Of a DNA stretch of 64,000 nucleotides, positions 23,209 through 56,900 are shown one piece after another (within the stretch, counting starts at the first letter, position 1; each line of letters opens with the position of its first letter). The DNA is from Rhynchonema sp. JSB1_4. Taxonomy: Eukaryota; Nematoda; Chromadorea; Monhysterida; Xyalidae. The DNA is taken from positions 1-64,000 of the forward strand of contig JASAMV010005516.1 in assembly GCA_030248065.1 (NCBI GenBank), read 5' to 3'. Below the pieces are notes generated by a model. That model searched no databases, had not been told where the DNA came from, and saw only the letters and a program-made list of their open reading frames with translations. The position numbers and the translations under genes are program-made.

Positions 23209-26163
23209 CTAATAATAAATGGATCGCATTCTGTGAAAAGGCACTGTGTTCTCAACATCAGCCGCATGCTGTCGTCTGTATCGCCACAGAAAGTAGTCGA
23301 CAGCGGCAGAATTGATCTGATGTTTCATCTCCTTGTCAGCCAGTTGTTCGTGGGCAGATTGCACTATCAACTAAAAATAATGAGAATACGGGAATTTTAT
23401 CGATACAATTTCAAACAATAGACAACACCAGCCTCGCACGCCCGTATCGAACATCCTCTGATTTCCTTTTCCATATCTTTTGTCACATTTCCTTCACCAA
23501 CTCGCTCGTAGACACCGTCATGTCTTAATTAATAAGTAAATGCAAGCCGCATCCAGACAGACTGCAAGGAAAGATAAAATTATCGCATAATACTTGTTGA
23601 GCGCATCGATCAGTTGCGGAGAGTAGGATATGACCCCGATGTAAAATAGTGATTGTGGCACACGATAGTCGGCAAACATCGACAAGGAATCGATATCGGT
23701 GAAATATGGCTGATCGGGGGATGGGGATAGACAACTGTTCAAATCGGCAATTAGGATCTGCGCTCGTTTCAGGAATGATACTGGAAACGAGAAAAATGAA
23801 AGAAATGAATGTTGAAAATAGTTGTGCGGATTCTCGTTCTCAACAATTGTTTTTTGGGAGATTTTTCAAACATGTCGCCTGATTGTTAAACAGCACGCCG
23901 CATGCCACCGAGCTGGTTGGCGTCACGTCACGAGACAGCTATAAGCGTGCCATGCGCTTTACGGATCAGGCAACGAGCTTGAAAACTGTTGTGAATATTC
24001 TCACAGTAGCTATAGCAAACTGATGTCACGAGCTCCAAATAAACCCTAAACCACGTACACAAAGCACGCACACACCTTGTTTGCCGCCATACGTGCCAAA
24101 ATCGCGATAACTCTCGAAATTCTCCACCAGAAGCTGCACTAGTGCCTGCGCAGAGTAGTTGGACTGACACAAACAGTTGTAGAATGAACCATCGAACTTC
24201 TGAAAAAAAAACAAAAATGTTTTGAACTAGTTCAGTGAGTAAAAGCCAATTTTATACCTCGATCAGAACAGCAGCGGTGTCGTGCAGAATCGAACATCGT
24301 TCACTGACAAGTGGCATCACCATTCCTGCACAGTATACAGGTAGTTTTTTTCAAAGTTCACAACAATGAAACATTTTGTATCCGACTGATAACAACTAAC
24401 CGTTATCGCCAGTGAATATCTCCGTCAGTTCAGTCGGTGTCAGCTGGCCATAGCATTTGGGATCTGTCAACTTTATGCCTTTATCGATCGCTCGATTGAT
24501 ACACGCACACAACGCAAAGTAACCTGCGTCAAGTTACAGTAGGTTGTAAAAATTGATGGGCACTGTAACCAACAACACCATGTACCTGTGTACGAGACCC
24601 CATCGTCCAAAGTCACACGAAAATGATCGCCAGCGGAATTGGGCCAGAAGGAAAAGTTGAGCGTATCGTTGACAAAACACCTGAAGAAAGGAACGCAAAG
24701 AGTTTGGATCATGATCTGGTTGAATTTAAAATGACATCCTGAAATAATTATATCACACCACTGTGAAGCAGCAGCCACCTAGTTGTGCATCACTGGCGGT
24801 GGCGGAAAACACGCATGCGTGAATAGCAAGCCACGGCTTCACATATTGGGTGTACCAATCACACAATGCCGAAACAACCTAGTTCTGATGTTAATAAAAC
24901 ACAATATTCGTGTAACACACACTTTTAAAATGTAAATCGGTTTCACTCAATCGAAAGAGCAGGCAGCAAATTATGGATAAAACATCAAATCAAAACTGAC
25001 CATTCAATTGCGTCCATTTTGTCGCCTTGTGGATGCAGCTCTGCCTTTATCCATTCACTATCACGCAAACGCCCGTCCTGCGCTGCACCAACGATCAGTT
25101 TGGCTGCTCGCTGCACACCTGAAGAAAACGAATGAAGTGTTGATGACAATTGCAAGACCCGATTCAATCAATCAAGCGTTACAATGTGCCGACTTCTGTG
25201 CGGCACCGATTTTTGTAGTGATGGGATCCGGAGCGCAACAAAGACAAAGCAACACACGAGTTTCCTTTCATTCAACAATTTGTCAGGTGTCAACTGCCAA
25301 GCAGCATTGCTTGCCGAAGGCAGAATCGGCCCGACAAATCCAAAAGCGCCAACAGAATTCGGTGTGCAGAATTGACATCTTGGCCTGATGTTTGTTATTT
25401 TCAAGACGATCAAAAATGTTTCAACACCACCATGAATGCTGACTGTAGATTGGACAGAAACAATGCTGAGGTGTCTTCCCTAAACCCGAACCGTAACAAA
25501 CTATAGTATTTCCTTCTTATGCGAGTCAAAGGAAGCCGTGTCAACGTTGTAGGCCCACTCCCACTCCTGGCTGAAGTCGAAAGTTCACGACTCCCCTTGA
25601 AAATGTAAAAGAGAAATCACACGTGACATGCACGCTGCCAACGTCACAAGAAGCCTGAAACATTGTTTCGTGCTCCGGATTTTTACGTGGCGTGTGGCGT
25701 CTGATTTCTCTTTCTGTGCTTTTCCAAGGTGAATCGCACAATTTCGACCTTAGCTAGGAGCAATTGGATCGCACGTGAAATGGGTGTTTGGACCAATATA
25801 ATAAGGAAAGACTATAAATGCAAGCGAGAGAGCACAGTAACAAAGTATAGCGTTCAAATTAAAAGAATTTCTTAAATTTCCTAGATTTGACAACTGTGCT
25901 CAACTTTTCGACGTGATGCTGACGACAGTCAACAACTGAAAGTATCTCCATGCGATAGAGCCCGCTGATGCACCACCACGGCAGGGGCAGTTGAGCTGCA
26001 GATTTATGCAGACGGCCACTGTGTGGGGTTCGCTGCGAAGGGTCTCTAAACTGCATTTATACTTCATGGACGCACCTTTATCACTGATGGTCACGTGTTC
26101 AGCGTGTTCTGCTATGAATCGACCGCTGTCGATCGGCGACAGATATTCCGAGGGCAGCTTCAT
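23209..26163 (-). CDS. QNG1: Queuosine 5'-phosphate N-glycosylase/hydrolase (DUF2419)
   Basis: Salvage enzyme that releases queuine from queuosine phosphate so that it can be used for tRNA modification. Inferred exons: 26076-26163, 25001-25118, 24586-24680, 24401-24523, 24258-24325, 24076-24199, 23594-23780, 23424-23523 and 23209-23370 (stop 23209-23211). Landmarks in order: IDSGRFIAEHAEHVTI; VQRAAKLIVGA; CFVNDTLNFSFWPN; GYFALCACINRAIDKG; MVMPLVSERCSILHDTA; KFDGSFYNCL; SFLKRAQILIADL; TDIDSLSMFADYRVPQSL; EIRGCSIRACEAG; and the C-terminal AVDYFLWRYRR and VPFHRMRSIYY. This matches the human protein end to end. The start is the first Met of the conserved block; an upstream in-frame extension (MLSTR) is possible. 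It sits head to tail between ADK and MCTS1. Confidence 0.95.
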
Positions 26164-26836
26164 TCTGGTACTTAGCAAGCAGATGTTTCAATCAACACAG
26201 AACCAAACTGCATGCGAGATACAATTGCAGACGAGCTTTGTGCGACAAAACGCCATTTTGATTGGCAAAAAATCATCGCGATACCGCAGGAAGTGGCAGA
26301 ATGTTTATTCCCATCCACAGTCACAATTTAGCAACGTGAAATACAAGAAACCGAAACTTGAACAGGTATGGCGAACACAAATGAAATGCTGCTTCCGATT
26401 ATCCGACTACATTGCAAGTTGACCACAAACATAAAACAGAAACAACAAAACCAGAAACAATGGCTACAAACAGACACGTAGCAGGCAAAAATAATCGTAT
26501 CAGACCAGTAAATCCACGCAAAATACTGTAAATGACGAGTATATAATTTTTGATCCGACTTCCCAAAGTGACATGAATACAGAAAGAACAATTCCAATCA
26601 TAAAAACCAAACCGACAACTTGAATACTGTTTAGGTGGTTACAATGCGTTAAAGCACACCAAGGCACACAATTTTGACCAAAAAACGTGCACATAAGGCT
26701 CACAAGTGCAAGTAGCGATGCGTAGTAACAAAGTCCAAGGAAACGCATCCAGAGGCGCATCGCAAAAAGAAACGATGCAGTAACAGGGCCACTAGCCGCA
26801 AACAAGAATGATATCCTAAACCATACTAAACTAAGT
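26164..26836. other. Intergenic ADK / QNG1
   Basis: 673 bp. A hydrophobic open frame (26500-26820, minus, e.g. LCYYASLLALVSLMCTF and FMIGIVLSVFMSLW) overlaps the ADK end in another frame. T-rich 3' UTR sequence gives such frames by chance, so I do not call a gene. Confidence 0.5.
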
Positions 26837-29823
<2,987 letters not shown>

Positions 29824-31198
29824 GTCGCTGTTCGATTGCGTTCAATCGTCAGATCTAAGATTCACTTGGGCAAGTCCCGTTGCACACGTTGGGAATGAAA
29901 ATAGCTGCCAGAAATGCGCAAAAACGCTGCAAAGAACCACCAACCGAGTATTACGTAGCTGATAGCGTTTCGCTAAGCAGAATTACAAACAAACACTTAG
30001 GAAAGTCATTCACAAAATAGCATGGGCAGTAATTTTCCGACAGGTACTTTTGCGCAACGGAGATACCGCGACGCCAGTGCAAGAAGTGCATTTGAGCAAC
30101 TTTTAACGAGAAACATAAAAATAAAAAGCTGACGATAGACATACATTGTGTTGCGTTTATCATTTAAATATACACACATAAAACATGAGAACAAAAAACA
30201 AATGATAACATCATAGTGCTCGAGAATATATAGAATAGAAGAATCAGAATATAACACGATTTCGGGCTCAGCATCAACGGAACAAGCAAGACTGCTATCT
30301 AATACACCGTTTATGTACAAGTTCTTTTGTATAATAAATCAAGAAAACGAAAAAACATCTAATATATTGCAGAACAGCAACAGTATCGTATAATTATTTC
30401 TGATCAAAAGCCGCTGCCGAGCATACAGGAACAAAATTTCGGGTTCACTTCACACAAAAATTATCATTTTTCGTCAAGATTATACAACTGAAGGTAATTG
30501 GTGTTCATGCTTTGTCTCTGACAAGAATGCCTTCTCTGTTTTTACGAGTCTCGACAAGCAGATAAAATTATTTTCGTAAAAGATAGTCTGAAAAGACCAC
30601 AGCGAAAAAAGAAAAAAACAAGACGCAATCATCATCAAGACGTACGTAATAGTACTGAAATCACACAAACAACATCAAAATCAAAAAATATGGATCAAAA
30701 ACCAAACAAAGGAAAACACTGCTCTGCAGCGCAGGTTAAGCGAACTGACGATTACATACCGTAAAGCAACGTAAAATCAAGAAACATGTTCAGTCTTGCT
30801 TGTTTGAAATAGGAGCACAAAAATTGAAGAAAAACAGAATAATCGAGTAATATTCTGAGCTATAACACATCTAATTGCAATTGCAAACCAACCAGCACAG
30901 ACAAATCAAAACAAATCTGTGATCAGAAGAGTGGAGCAAGAAAGAGATATCATCTTCACCAAGAAGAAGAAAATCCAACAAAATATAGTCTACCCTCTTT
31001 GTAGAGACGTGATTCTGGACCCGAAATTTTGCGCCACGGTGAAGGACATAGTAGTACAAAGATAAATAGGTCATAAAAACGGTGAATCGGGGGCCAACCT
31101 GTTGTTCACTACATAGAGGGCAACGCACGGAGTCACTATAAAGAGGGCATCCAGTTCATCAGTATCGGTTGATACCGATAAATCAATCAACCAATCAA
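29824..31198. other. Intergenic KAT6 / ADK
   Basis: 1.4 kb, A/T-rich, without supportable exons. It includes the inverted-repeat element at 30984-31155. It must contain the KAT6 3' UTR and possibly the ADK promoter. Confidence 0.5.
30984..31155. mobile_element. MITE with CCCTCTTTATAGTG-type ends
   Basis: Left end ATAGTCTACCCTCTTTGTAGAG, right end GTCACTATAAAGAGGGC, inverted. Related ends at 61557-61657 and at 63746 (ACTCTCTTTATAGTGGCATC). The TATAGTC start suggests a TA target. Confidence 0.65.
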
Positions 31199-48563
<17,365 letters not shown>

Positions 48564-48622
48564 CTATAAAATATTGTTAACACTGTTTCAGGCTTTCCAG
48601 CGCTGGTGGCAGAGTTACCGTA

Positions 48623-49012
48623 CAGAGGTGGGAATCGGGCCGGGTTACCTCGGCCCGGCCCGGCCCGACAGTTCGGGCCGGGAAGTCAGGCCCGGCCCGG
48701 CCCGACTTGGAAAAAAGTCGGCCCGGCCCGGCCCGGCCCGATTTTTTCGGCCCGACTTTTTCTGATGATACCTATTTTGAAGCAATTTTTGGTGCAAAAA
48801 TTACTGTTTTTTGGTTTAGAAATACCTGATAATCATGGAAGTCGGTACTAATTTGCGGAATCGCGAGAAATTTTGGCAAATTTAGCCTAAAAAATCACGA
48901 TTTTTTATTGAAATTCGATGATGTCGGGCCTTTTCGGGCCGACCATCCCGGCCCGGCCCGACATTCCGAAAAGCCGAACGTTGGGCCGGGCCGGGCCCGA
49001 TTCCCACCTCTG
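48623..49012. mobile_element. 390-bp hAT MITE, TIR CAGAGGTGGGAATCGGGCC
   Basis: CAGAGGTGGGAATCGGGCC and GGGCCCGATTCCCACCTCTG are inverted, flanked by the perfect 8-bp duplication TTACCGTA at 48615-48622 and 49013-49020. CGGCCCGGCC arrays lie inside both 5' and 3' ends. The TIR is of classic hAT type. It ends 60 bp upstream of the first visible KAT6 exon. A related fragment without ends is at 49260-49345. Confidence 0.93.
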
Positions 49013-49498
49013 TTACCGTATTGTCGGAAATAGAACCCCCCATTCGGGCATACCGGCCCGAAGCTTCATTTTATTAAAAGGTAGGAATTTTTTGTCAAAA
49101 AAAACTAAAATTTCTGACGGATTCGGCAAGTAGGTGATGATCAGTATTCAGTATTGTCTATCTGACGACTTTTTCATGGAAAACAATGAATTTTCAACCA
49201 AAAATAGGTTAAAAATCGCATAAATTGTGACAAAAATTGGGTTAAAATTAAAACTGAGCCAAAAATTCGGGCCGGGCCAGGCGCGGGCCGCGGGCCTGAG
49301 ATTTTGGGGGTTCGGGCAGGGCCGGGCCGGAGATTTAGGCGACCTCTGCTCTGGAATGAATGAACCCCACCCAAATGACCCCAGTGAAAAAATAGACCCC
49401 ACAGGGTTCATTTCCGACAATAAGGTAGAAACAGAAAGGAAACAAGAAAGGGAGAAAATATTTTTTTCTTGGGAAAAAGATGACCATGAAAAAACATA

Positions 49499-49613
49499 CC
49501 GTATTCCCTAAAATAGAGCCCCCCCAAAAATAGAGCCCCCCAAAAATACAGCCCCCCCCTAAATGGGGTTAGTGAAAAAATACAGCCCCCCCCTTGTATT
49601 TTAGGTTTTACGG
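49499..49613. mobile_element. Second TA-flanked MITE with AATAGAGCCCCCC words
   Basis: Begins CCGTATTCCCTAAAATA and ends TATTTTAGGTTTTACGG between TA dinucleotides. The inside has three AAAATAGAGCCCCCC-type words. Family of 7615-7779. Looser relatives of the same words lie near 47465-47535 and 47815-47880 in KAT6 introns. Confidence 0.8.
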
Positions 49614-50138
49614 TATGAAAAAAGGAAAAAATGGGGATTCAGCAAAAAGAAGAGTTGAGGAAAAAAGTGTGAAATGTGGAAAAAATGAATTTGAGGAAAA
49701 AATGAAAAGCACCAAATTTTGTAGAAAAACTGCATTTGATCACAAAGCTGCAGGCCTGATGCTGAAACGGGGCCGGACCAGCCTCAACCGATTTTTTTCT
49801 TCTAATTTTTTTCAACCCCATGCTTTCTCTTTATCTCTTTCATTGCAGCCTCTCAAATAAATTTTACCCCAACACAGTCTTGTTGGTTGGTTTTTGCCAT
49901 CGTTTCGTCAAATATGCGGACTCATTGCTAAAAGTACTCATTTTCTAATTTCAACTTGTGGCCGAAATGTGCGCGATCAGAACACGACCACGATTAGGTC
50001 GATCGGATCTATTTTATATTGGCCTGCTGAGGTCGAAATCGAAGCCACTGAATCGGCTGAACCGGGAACAAAAATTATTTTGGAACAGTTGCATTTTTAT
50101 TGAAAATCAGGGGAGCCTCGTACTCTGGCTATCAAACA

Positions 50139-50331
50139 TAAAGGCAAACTACGCCAACACGAGCCCGATTTCGAAGGTGGTGTGAATTATAAACGAATAT
50201 AAAGAGAAAATCATCATGCTCCACTTTGTATTCTTCAACGTGTAACATTTCCCAAATCAGCAGCCACGTGTGAATGTTTCACTATTCTGCCAGCTGCGAA
50301 ATCGGGCTCGTGTTGGCGTAGTTTGCCTTTA
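50139..50331. mobile_element. 193-bp MITE, second copy of TAAAGGCAAACTACGCC family
   Basis: Ends match 32354-32545; the centre AACATTTCCCAAATCAGCAG is the reverse complement of the centre there, so the copies are oppositely oriented. It is nested between the arms of a larger inverted repeat (50024-50618). Confidence 0.88.
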
Positions 50332-50358
50332 CATACTGAAAAATAGTCGTTTTATATG

Positions 50359-50453
50359 AAAACAAAGAAACATTTCTTGGTGCACTTGATGTCAGCCAGG
50401 TGACAGACGCGTCACACAGTGATCAAATCCACCAAGAAATGTTTCTTTGTTTT
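50359..50453. repeat. 24-bp perfect inverted repeat (hairpin)
   Basis: AAAACAAAGAAACATTTCTT continuing GGTG at 50359-50382 is exactly inverted at 50430-50453, with a 47-bp loop. Either a minimal MITE or an RNA hairpin. Confidence 0.75.
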
Positions 50454-51728
50454 AACATGAAAACTATAATTTTTCCGAATGTTTCATGGACAGACTACCA
50501 GGTTCCCCTAATTTTCAATAAAAATGCAACAGGTTCCCCTGATTTTTAATAAAAATGCCACTGGTCCAGCTGTTCTAGCCGGTTGGACGGACCGTTTCAG
50601 TCGCTTCGATCTCGGCCGATTGTCATCTGATTAATTTAATATTGGCGGCATTCTGATCGCACGCACCAAAGCTACAAGTTAAACTCGTAAAAAGAGCACT
50701 TTTGGTAAGAATCCCTCTTGAAATGGAGCAACCGAGCCGGATATCGCATACTCTCAGAATTCGACCCTCCGCTATAAATTGTGACTGCATATAATCAATA
50801 ACCACAAAAACAACATCCAAACAAGATGAATAGACGGTAAAATAGACGGAATTAATTTTTAAAAGTTTGCTTTCAGGAACAAACGCGAGTTTGTGCCGAC
50901 TTACGCTCAACCTTTTAACAAGGCAACGACTGAGCGTTCAGCAGGAAATCCGATCGGCTCATACGCAAACAGCCACGAGCGAAATAATTCACACTGTGTC
51001 GTTTTCAGCACACTTTTTTCTTGTCACAGTGTCAGATGCGTTTGTTATAGTAGCATTATGGTAGCAAAATGGCGAGAGTCGTTTTATGATCATTGAGGAT
51101 ACGTATATGCAGTCCAATTTGATAGTAAAACAACAAGCATGAGATATGCTGTTTCCCGCTTTAAAGTTCCGCATTCTCGATTCTGTCACAGGTTTGATTT
51201 TGATTATGTGTTGTGTCTCTGTCACCAAAATGAACCGCAGCGTCTAAGATGCACTCGGACACAAGCTCCGACCCCGCCGTGCTGCACACGGCAAAAGGCG
51301 TTATATGTGAGCCGTGCACTAATCTGTTATTATAGCGGTGCATTCGCGTTGACACATGGATCCAAACAAGTTCGTTTGTGCGTTAGCAATTGTGTGGTGC
51401 GACAGCAGTTTCCAGAATGTGTATCCTATCATACCCGCGATTCACATTGGCCCATATCCTGCACACGCACAGCGCTTACAATCCAGTACCCACAATCATT
51501 GATGGGGTCAAAGTATTCAAATGTTCAATCTGCTTGTGCACAAAACAGAAAACTTGAAAACGGCTGTCCTTTCGTTGACCAATAGTCCAAGCACGAGCGT
51601 CACGCGAAACATTACGCATATGCAAACAGCACAGCACAAGCGTGGGACGCGACACACAAAGTGCAGTGCAACGCAACATCGCTCGCACGGCTCCTGGTGC
51701 AACTGAATTTCCAGCTCTCACACACATC

Positions 51729-53404
<1,676 letters not shown>

Positions 53405-53947
53405 ATTACCTGATTAAATTAAAATTTGTATTCACCCTGTCGAAAATGTTTGATCGATGTCGGCCAACATTAACGGATTTCCCAATATCACACAATCATT
53501 CCGGTGCTATATTTTTCGGTCAATTGTCGCGGGTGATTTGTTAGGGTATTGGAGTATGTGTTATTATTTATTTTTGTCCCAGGTTTGTCTAGAATGTCGT
53601 GTTTGGTTGAAACACACTTGATATAAAGATTTTTACAAGTTGCTGTTCGGAACCAGAAGCATGATTAAATAAAACAGGTCGATTCAAATAACTGATTGTT
53701 TCATATTGTGCAGGGCAAACCCTCAAGTATCCGAGATGAATAATGAATGAGATCCCACTGTAAGACAAAAATTGCATTTGAAAATCACTCAGAGCTGTCG
53801 ACCAAAAGGCTTTGAGTGTAACATAATTATTGCACATGACAGGTCACAAATAAATACATCAAGTAAACGGGCAAATAGTACATCAACATGCAAATGTCTC
53901 AATCAATCATGAATGCACGACGGACGCCTTCCTTTCAAACAGGAGCA
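53405..53947. other. Convergent intergenic DECR1 / GMC gene
   Basis: About 540 bp holding both 3' UTRs; A/T-rich, no gene. Confidence 0.6.
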
Positions 53948-56900
53948 TCAACATCTGAGTCGATTGTCATTTCGGATTTGTCTGAATCCACGATTTGCGA
54001 CTGCGAGCAGGGTGCTCGCTATGCCACCACTGGCCGGCTCGGGGAACACGGCTTGGTCGATCACGCGCAGCCCGGCCACACCGCGCACTCTGCAAGCGTA
54101 AATAGGCATGATAACAGCAAACGATAAGTTCTATGTCGGACGTGGTGGACCTCTTATATACAATATAAGAGACAAAAAACAATCACTCAAATCAGCTGGA
54201 GTCATTATATTCACTAAGGTCGGTTGGCCCTTTGCAACCATCAGGGACTAACCATATAATTTTTCATTCTCAACCATGCTGTTCAATCAGAGGTGCAAAC
54301 ACCCGTCGGTTTACCCTCACCCAAAGCAAAACCGGTTGAGCCATGACTGGGTCTGATCGAGTTTCACCAGTATACCTACCCACCCAATATACTGACCTCA
54401 AATGGTCATCGACCACACTTCCCAGTGGTGCCGTGGACGCGAGTTGTCCCCCACTGGTGGCCAATTGATTCAAATAACACGTCCAGTATTTGTCAGTGAT
54501 GGGCAACAGCGGCTCTGCGCAATCGTCGAATTCCGGGTACACAACTTCGGCCTCCATCGCGGCGAAATACTCGGTCGCCATCAGACGTTCGACCTGACGG
54601 ATGCCTGAAATGGGAGGTCATTATCGACTGGCAACAATTTTTGAAGGTATGTATTTGGTTTATCACGAATATATATCTGTGATCAGAAATTATCTGACCC
54701 CACCTTACAATAGACTATCAACTGATTGCTTAAAGTGAATGGGTCGTATTCCGAAACTGGTGCACAGCTGTGAATGATTTCGAGAACAGACCTGATATAG
54801 ATTGCTGCTGCAGAAATTAGACCCATTTGGTGACTAAGAGCAAGGTGATAGTCACCCTTTCACTAAAATGCCCGTCAATGTACGATTTGCCCGGGTTTTT
54901 GATGTTTCACGTACCATTCATTAGCGAGTCGATGTCCCGCTGATCAGCCAAGTAGCTCGGATTCATACGAGGCACGAAAGAGTCATCGTGTCTGCGCCAC
55001 AACCACATTGTGCCTTGCGAGAATGGACGCAACAGAGTCAAAGTGATCACGAAGCCGCCGCCTGATGTCAGACCGAATCCGGACGGGTCGATTTTGTCAA
55101 CCACCTGCGTTTGCATAATGACACAGGTTGACATCAAATGCGGGGATCGGATCGGATATGGATTGGTCACGTGACTTTATAGAATTGACGACATTTCCCG
55201 TTGTGCTATGGGTTCTCATTATGACCAGCGTAAAACTCTTTCTTCTTCGTTTCGTTGCACATAATGGTAATCTCGGAAATCCCCGCATACAGGAAAGTTG
55301 CTCAACCAAGACTGATCAGATGCGGTCCACTCCAATGATGAGGTTTCTCACCGACAAGTTGTTTGAAGTGAGAAAAACTATTCACGCACGTCATCACGAT
55401 ATCCATTTTCATCCATGAAATCCATTTTGTTCAATAGGCCAACGGGTCGCAGTTCCATGAGCAGGTCGGGTGTGCGCACAAAGCCACTGCGCACCAGTGC
55501 ACAGCCGACAACGCTCGAATTTGCGAGAATACCTGTGCGATACCAGTGCGTAATGTAACAATACACGTTCCCTCCTCTTTATCGGGATTGATCGGGAATT
55601 CAGTTGTTTTTGGCCAGCCCTTAGTGAACGACAGTTTTGTCCTCAATCTTCCCTTAACCTCTAAATATACACGATGCGATGACGAATATTCGGCCCCAAC
55701 CGGCCCCCCCCGGGAACCCCCGACCACCAAACAATGTTCCAGAACGAACCTCGACCTCCGAACCGGTCAGGCGCTCTATCCAACTGAGCTACAGGAACGA
55801 GCTCAGTGGCCGCACTAACCACTTCATGAACCGACGAACGCAGTTCACCAGCGCACACACAATTCTCTCCTCGTATAGGACAGGACATACGACAACAGTA
55901 AATATCTCGGGCTCTAATACGCTTGTATATTCGCCAGACCACATATCAACAGTTTCTGTGTACGAACACACACAATTCTCATAATAAATCATCGCTATCA
56001 CAATAACCTTTGCCACTTTCCAAGAACGCCATGAACTCATTCGGGTCGTCCAGCTTTTGTCGAATTCCGGCAATGAATCTGGGATGCACTTTGACGTACA
56101 CCGGCACACTGACTCGGTCGTTTAAATGCGCGCCAACGGGTAAATCCAACAACACGGGGATCTGTGGAAATTGGACGAAGATTTTTAAACATTTTTTCAT
56201 TGACTGGTTGGTATAAAGCTTGGTGATAAAGGCAGTCTACGGGAGGTTGTCACTCAGCCCCCGAATACCGTAACCCACCGCGAGCGAGATCGTTGCGAGA
56301 CCCATGCTGATCGCTGCTTATCGACACGTGTATTAGCGGCAGCAAGCTGGAAATTGTCATCGTGCGCGTCGATCACCAAAACTTGGAATTGTTGGTTGGT
56401 GTTGGCGCTAACACGCAAAACATAGATAAAAAACAAAATGGTCTCGACACGATCCCAGATCAAAATCACGGGGGTCACGTATGGGGCATGACAACCTCCC
56501 GTAGACCGCCTTTATCAAGTCAATTGATGACGACTGACGTCGGGTTCGAGCAAATGTTCCAAGGCGGCTAAATTTTTCCAAAACTTTTCATTAAAAAATG
56601 TCGATCTCACATTCTGTGATCTGAGCATGTCCTTCGGTCCGATACCGGATTGGAGCAGAATCTGCGCGCTGCCAATCGCTCCGGCCGAAAGGATCACATC
56701 GCGCAGACAATTGACGTGGTAGGTGGCGTTGTTGAGCGTATCTCTATGGAGTGGACAAGAAATTATTTTTTCTCGCAGTTTGGTTTTCATTCATTATGCG
56801 TGGACAGGCAGTGTCAGTCAACTTGTGGTGAAAACAATCTACACTGTCCAGGTGCAGCAGAGTTTATACCATGCACGGTGGTAATAACAGACGGTCAAGT

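Larger units (their letters stand above)
50024..50618. repeat. Composite inverted repeat enclosing two smaller elements
   Basis: The arm 50024-50118 (GAGGTCGAAATCGAAGCC ... TTTTTATTGAAAATCAGGGG) returns inverted at 50500-50618, where part of it (CAGGTTCCCC..AATTTTCAATAAAAATGC) is also tandemly duplicated. The MITE 50139-50331 and the hairpin 50359-50453 lie between the arms. Confidence 0.75.
48564..51728. other. Repeat-rich interval between KAT6 and DECR1
   Basis: 3.2 kb dominated by transposons (48623-49012, fragments at 49260-49345, 49499-49613, 50024-50618) and by purine-rich sequence at 49410-49500 and 49616-49740. The missing 5' exon(s) of KAT6 and the DECR1 promoter should lie here or beyond; I found no PHD-finger coding sequence on either strand. 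Confidence 0.6.

Noticed and set aside
24780..24890. Possible extra QNG1 exon (minus, WYTQYVKPWLAIHACVF)
   Set aside because: Exons 25001-25118 and 24586-24680 already join in phase to the continuous family sequence W-CFVNDTLNF; the extra stretch has no counterpart in QNG1 proteins.
51139..51585. 148-codon Cys-rich frame on the plus strand as PHD finger or DECR1 5' exon
   Set aside because: Cys and His spacing does not fit PHD, and the strand is wrong for KAT6; no mitochondrial presequence character either.
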